Source: Actinophytocola sp.
GTDB lineage: Bacteria; Actinomycetota; Actinomycetes; Mycobacteriales; Pseudonocardiaceae
Assembly: GCF_009379765.1 (NCBI RefSeq)
Contig: NZ_WHTD01000038.1
Location: 1-55,449 of the forward strand
DNA length: 55,449 bases
Reading direction: 5' to 3'
In this document: positions 51,889 to 55,449 of the stretch, piece by piece
Position numbering within the stretch: the stretch's first letter is position 1
Layout of the letters: each line of letters starts with the position of its first letter
Notes under the pieces: model-generated
Databases searched by the model: none
What the model saw: the letters and a program-made list of their open reading frames with translations, nothing else
Told to the model about the DNA's origin: nothing
Made by a program: the position numbers and the translations under genes

Positions 51889-52499
51889 GCCACCGGCCGA
51901 TCATCGACGCCGGCCCCGGCCTGAATTTCCTCTCTATCAACAAAGAGCGCCTCCTCATCGAGGTCCTGGGTCCGCTCAGCACCCCGGAGACCGTGCAAGA
52001 CGAGGTGCTCCGCAAGGCCCGACAGGATGGGCGCTTCCGCTCCGCCGCAGCGGTCTGGCAAAAGCTGACACCCAAGTGGGTACAGATACTCTCCGATGAC
52101 CAGACACCCGAACTCGCAGCGGTCGTCCACCGGATCACCCAACTACCCATGGAAGAAAGGCTGAAACACCCGAAAGATCTGGGCGAGACGATGGTCATCG
52201 CGCACGCGGTCGTCGCTGCCGAATCGGGCGAGACGGTGACCGTGCTCATCGATGACGGGTCAGGAGCACGGATCGCCACCTCGGAGATCAACCGACTCAG
52301 ACGGCTCCGGACCAGCGGTCACGCTGTGGGGTCGATCAGACTAGTGAGCACGCTGACAATCCTGGAGCGCGCGGCAGGCGGACAGCACATTCCAGACAAG
52401 GCCACGATGCGCAGCATCTACGACCGGCTGCGCGGTCTCGATGACGGCCTACCGCCGATCGAGATCACCAACCTCCTGGCATCTGTCCACTGGTCCTGA
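51885..52499 (+). CDS. PIN-like domain protein, putative toxin
   Basis: A 204-aa protein with the spaced acidic residues of PIN nucleases: Asp8 in PIIDAGPGLNFLSI, an Asp/Glu group in DLGETMVIAHAVV and an Asp pair in VLIDDGSGARIA. A helical C-terminus (about 150-204) follows. PIN domains cut RNA. Together with the upstream XRE/ImmA genes it forms a toxin-antitoxin-like or abortive-infection unit. The activity is inferred from motif layout only. Confidence 0.72.
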   Translation: MSHRPIIDAGPGLNFLSINKERLLIEVLGPLSTPETVQDEVLRKARQDGRFRSAAAVWQKLTPKWVQILSDDQTPELAAVVHRITQLPMEERLKHPKDLGETMVIAHAVVAAESGETVTVLIDDGSGARIATSEINRLRRLRTSGHAVGSIRLVSTLTILERAAGGQHIPDKATMRSIYDRLRGLDDGLPPIEITNLLASVHWS

Positions 52500-52638
52500 C
52501 ACGTTGCGGCATGCCCCTGATGACGGCACGCGTCGAAAGCCGGTTCACCATCGCCGCGTTGACCCAATGACGTGAACCTGGCCGTTCAACGGACGTGTGG
52601 AGTCGCGGTCGACGCTCAGCGTTGCTCGACTCGCCGCC

Positions 52639-53970
52639 ATGAACAATATCGGTGCGTCCTCATATCCCGCTGCCAACGACCGGTTGCTCGGCGGAGCGCC
52701 TCCGGACGGCCAGGCAGTGATCTATCTCCGGGTCTCGTCGACACGGCAGGTCGAGCGGGATCACGACCAGGAAGGGATCTCGATTCCTGCGCAACGCACG
52801 GCCTGCCAACGCAAGGCTGAGCAACTCGGCCTGACGATTGTGGACGAGTACGTCGAACCAGGCCGGTCGGCACTGGAGATGTCCAAGCGTGCCGCGTTCC
52901 AGCGGATGCTCGCCCGCATCCGCGACACCGACGACATCGCCCATGTGATCGTCTACAAGCTTTCTCGGTTAGCCCGGAACCGGATCGACGACGCGATCGT
53001 CATGACGGATCTACGTAGGCAGAGCGTCACGTTGATCTCCGCCACCGAGTCGGTCGACGACACCCCGGTCGGCCAACTCATGCACGGCATCCTCGCGACC
53101 TTCAACGAATACCAGTCCCGAGAATCCGGTGCCGACATCGCCTACAAGATGGGACAGAAGGCCCGCAACGGCGGCACCATCGGCCGCGCCCGACTCGGCT
53201 ACCTCAACCACATCGACCGCAACGACGGCCGTGACATCCGCACGATCGTCGTCGACCCCGAGCGCGGGCCTCTGGTCCGGCTCGGTTTCGAACTTGTAGC
53301 CGCCGACAATCTCACCCTCAACCAACTTTCCGAGCAGCTCTACCAGCGAGGTCTACGCACCCGTCCGACCACCCGGAACCCGGCACAGCGGGTGTCAATC
53401 AGCAAACTGGCCCGGATGCTGCGCGACCGCTACTACCTCGGCTACGTCACCTACCGGGACGAAGAGTTCCCTGGCCGACACGAACCGCTCGTCGACCCGC
53501 ACCTGTTCGACGGCGTCCAAGCCGTCCTCGACGCTCGCACCACCTCCGGAGAGCGGCGGCGGGTACACCACCACTACCTCAAAGGCATCCTGTACTGCGG
53601 ACGCTGCCACCAGGCAGGCAACAGCGGACGGCTGATCATCCAGCACACTGTCACCCGCCGCCGCGACGCATACACCTACTTCTTCTGCCGCAACCGACAG
53701 CAAGGCACCTGCCCAGCCCCATACGCGAACGTCTCTGTCGCCGAACACGCTGTCGAGCGCTACTACGTGACCGTAAGCCAACAGCGGATCACCGACGCTC
53801 TGGCGAGACTGACCGCGGCCGACACCGCTGGTTGGACTCGTGACCCGGTCCAGGTCTACCGGGGCTGCACCGACGACCAGCGCCAGCTACTCAACCACGC
53901 GCTCTTCCGCCAGCTCTACCTCGCCGACGACCGCATCACCAACCACGAACTGTGGCCGACGACGCCCTGA
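52639..53970 (+). CDS. Large serine recombinase / integrase
   Basis: A 443-aa site-specific recombinase. The catalytic resolvase domain (residues 30-170) has the nucleophile Ser in IYLRVSSTRQVERDHDQEG, with Arg in KLSRLARNR. The recombinase domain follows (about 180-290, RYYLGYVTYRDEEFPGRHEP), then the zinc ribbon (about 315-375, YCGRCHQ...FFCRNRQQGTC). The coiled-coil end is shorter than in typical 500-550-aa phage integrases, so the C-terminus may be trimmed. It could have inserted the surrounding defence genes. ATG 52639 was chosen; GTG 52597 is possible. Confidence 0.88.
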   Translation: MNNIGASSYPAANDRLLGGAPPDGQAVIYLRVSSTRQVERDHDQEGISIPAQRTACQRKAEQLGLTIVDEYVEPGRSALEMSKRAAFQRMLARIRDTDDIAHVIVYKLSRLARNRIDDAIVMTDLRRQSVTLISATESVDDTPVGQLMHGILATFNEYQSRESGADIAYKMGQKARNGGTIGRARLGYLNHIDRNDGRDIRTIVVDPERGPLVRLGFELVAADNLTLNQLSEQLYQRGLRTRPTTRNPAQRVSISKLARMLRDRYYLGYVTYRDEEFPGRHEPLVDPHLFDGVQAVLDARTTSGERRRVHHHYLKGILYCGRCHQAGNSGRLIIQHTVTRRRDAYTYFFCRNRQQGTCPAPYANVSVAEHAVERYYVTVSQQRITDALARLTAADTAGWTRDPVQVYRGCTDDQRQLLNHALFRQLYLADDRITNHELWPTTP

Positions 53971-54344
53971 CTTGAACAACACGAGCCCAACAGGCTCACA
54001 CCGTTGCGGGACTAAAACACGAAAACAGGCCCTGAACAGCGAAAACCCTCTCGCTCATGTTCGAGCGAGAGGGTTACTCTGCGTACAAAACCGCATGTCA
54101 GAACGTAAAACTCGAATCCTCGGTGGACCTAACGTTAATCCATAAGAACCAGAAAGTGCTGGTAGACGGGCCGGAGGTCTCCATCCGGCCGGTACGCACG
54201 CGGTCGTAGCCCGGAGAGCGCGTCCGTTGGTCGTCCAGTGGGGCACGTGGAGCTGGCCAGCCAAGACGCGCACCTTGGCCCGGTTAACATGGGGGCGGCG
54301 GGCGATCTGCCCGTCGACCCCCGACCGGAGCGAGCGGCTTACGT
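53971..54344. other. Intergenic region after the recombinase
   Basis: The stretch holds the hairpin at 54044-54075 and a short sequence resembling a tRNA T-arm end (about 54108-54117), but no tRNA folds around it. An att site for the recombinase might lie here. A GGAGCGAGCGG-type ribosome site precedes the RNA methyltransferase at 54345. Confidence 0.4.
54044..54075 (+). terminator. Terminator hairpin after the recombinase
   Basis: A perfect 13-bp stem (54044-54056 with 54063-54075) with a 6-base loop, A-rich before and AC/T-rich after. Confidence 0.75.
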
Positions 54345-55151
54345 ATGGAGTTTCAGCAGATCGGCATCAGCCATCCGGCGGTGAAGGATGTTCTGGCTAT
54401 CCAGAACAACACCGCCCCGAACCGCTTCGGGCTGTTCGTCGCGGAGGGGCTGTGGGCCGCGCGGGTCGCGCTGGACACCGACCTGCGGGTGGACACGTTC
54501 TACTGGTGCCCCGAACTGGTGCACTCTGACGAGGCCAAGAAGCGCGGGCACGAGCTGTCCGAACGCGCGCGGCGCACGTTCGAGGTCTCGGCGAAGACAA
54601 TGACGCGCATGGCCGAGCGCGGCAACCCCGATGGGCTCCTGGCCACGGTCGAGATGCCGACCTGGCAGCCGGACGAGATCGAGCTACCGACCTCGGCGCT
54701 GGTGCTGGTCACCGATGGGGTGGAGATCCCTGGCAACCTGGGCACACTGATCCGCACGCTAGACGCCTGCCGCGCCGACCTGCTGATCATGACCAACCGA
54801 CGCACCCGCATGTCGCACCCGAAGGTGCTGCGCGGCAGCCAGGGCATGTCGGTGCGGGTGCCGCACATCGAGTTCGAGGAGACTAGCGCCGCGATCGGCT
54901 GGCTGAAATCCCGCCGGTTCACGGTCTATCTCGCCGACACCGACGAGAGCGTGAATTACCGCGCCCTGGACTACTCCGGGCGTACCGCGCTGGTCGTGGG
55001 CAGTGAACGGTACGGCATCACCAAGCCGTGGTATCAGCACGGCTTCAGCCGCGTCGGCGTGCCGATGCTCGGCTATGCCGACAGCCTCAACGTGTCAGTG
55101 TCGGCCTCCGTGCTGCTCTACGAGGCCCGCGCACACAAGGACGGTTGGTAG
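54345..55151 (+). CDS. TrmH/SpoU-family RNA 2'-O-methyltransferase
   Basis: A 268-aa SPOUT methyltransferase. The N-terminal substrate-binding domain is about residues 1-105. The catalytic knot domain carries motif 1 VEIPGNLGTLIRTLDACRAD, motif 2 ALVVGSERYGI and motif 3 GYADSLNVSVSASVLLYEA. The general layout is that of the thiostrepton-resistance methylase (Tsr), which modifies A1067 of 23S rRNA, so a resistance role is possible; a housekeeping rRNA or tRNA target is equally possible. It is convergent with the radical-SAM gene at the window edge. Confidence 0.88.
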   Translation: MEFQQIGISHPAVKDVLAIQNNTAPNRFGLFVAEGLWAARVALDTDLRVDTFYWCPELVHSDEAKKRGHELSERARRTFEVSAKTMTRMAERGNPDGLLATVEMPTWQPDEIELPTSALVLVTDGVEIPGNLGTLIRTLDACRADLLIMTNRRTRMSHPKVLRGSQGMSVRVPHIEFEETSAAIGWLKSRRFTVYLADTDESVNYRALDYSGRTALVVGSERYGITKPWYQHGFSRVGVPMLGYADSLNVSVSASVLLYEARAHKDGW

Positions 55152-55155
55152 AAAC

Positions 55156-55449
55156 TCAGCCGACAGGCGAGCCCAGGTCGAACCGCTGCGGCACCGTGGG
55201 GTAGGTCTCGGCGAAGAACCGCAGGAACTCGTCCATGTCGAACGGCAGGAAGTCGCAGGGATCTTCCTTGCAGTACAGCTTGCCGCCGCAGATGCCGACG
55301 TTGGGACAGTTGCCGCACTGGTGATCTTGGAACGGGTTGTGTCCGTCGATGTCAGCGAAGATCTCCCGCAGGCGGCCCACGTCGCCGAGCAGGTCGTCGG
55401 TAGAACCTCTCGGATCGGTCATCGCGTCACACAACGCCAATCTGCCGTC
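55156..55449 (-). CDS. C-terminal end of a SPASM-type radical-SAM protein (partial)
   Basis: The frame is open to the window edge and holds the typical SPASM cysteine pattern: Cys in ALCDAMTDPRGS, then QCGNCPNVGICGGKLYCKED followed by PC. These cysteines bind auxiliary iron-sulfur clusters in peptide- or protein-modifying radical-SAM enzymes. The radical-SAM core (CxxxCxxC) must lie beyond 55449. The ATG that would start a complete gene here is unlikely to be real. What it modifies cannot be seen. Confidence 0.75.
   Translation of the reverse strand, partial: DGRLALCDAMTDPRGSTDDLLGDVGRLREIFADIDGHNPFQDHQCGNCPNVGICGGKLYCKEDPCDFLPFDMDEFLRFFAETYPTVPQRFDLGSPVG

Noticed and set aside
54100..54130. 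tRNA gene or its 3' end
   Set aside because: Only a short T-arm-like string is present; no acceptor, D or anticodon arm can be folded around it.

Overview
The window is high-GC DNA from an actinomycete. Several things point to the Pseudonocardiaceae (Amycolatopsis, Saccharothrix, Kutzneria and relatives), without naming a species: XRE-DUF5753/DUF397 pairs, a DasR-type aminosugar regulon, WXG100/YbaB genes, a hydroxymandelate synthase and many GTG starts. No tRNA, rRNA or CRISPR array was found.

1-15.1 kb is mostly ordinary chromosome. It carries dihydrolipoyl dehydrogenase (1.06-2.45 kb), an XRE/DUF397 regulator pair, and an aminosugar locus: solute-binding lipoprotein, two permeases and a secreted GH20 hexosaminidase, each transcription unit preceded by tandem DasR-like operators. 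Then follow a TetR regulator with a frameshift, a Gfo/Idh oxidoreductase, an RlmA-type rRNA methyltransferase, a PLP decarboxylase, a sortase-anchored LAETG protein and an SRPBCC protein.

15.1-37.8 kb is a biosynthetic island. Both edges carry the same ~150-bp sequence (start of the SRPBCC gene plus the tail of a VOC gene), so the island appears to have been inserted between VOC and SRPBCC. Both edges also hold broken genes. The left half (17.3-28.1 kb) has a stand-alone condensation domain, a carrier protein, two non-canonical KAS III-like enzymes, a sulfotransferase, two paralogous acyl-CoA ligases, an MFS exporter, a hotdog thioesterase and an undescribed 34-residue peptide gene with a very strong ribosome binding site. 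The right half is one long minus-strand operon (36.6 to 28.2 kb): broken AMP ligase, two ACPs, a ketosynthase reduced to its ends, hydroxymandelate synthase, truncated PhyH dioxygenase, O-methyltransferase, P450, 2-oxoacid dehydrogenase E1 alpha and beta, and a second MFS exporter. The logic suggests an aromatic acyl unit made from 4-hydroxyphenylpyruvate, but several genes have lost their catalytic middle, so the operon looks partly decayed.

37.8-42.6 kb returns to conserved genes (VOC, nitronate monooxygenase, PabAB, methyltransferase/MerR).

42.6-55.4 kb is an accessory or defence zone: a WXG100-type protein with a calpain-like protease and lipoprotein (a probable type VII secretion set), toxin and recombinase relics, XRE/ImmA, a multiubiquitin-ThiF-DUF6527 operon (a bacterial ubiquitin-like conjugation system), a second XRE/ImmA set with a PIN-like protein, a serine recombinase, a TrmH/SpoU RNA methyltransferase and the end of a SPASM-type radical-SAM protein.
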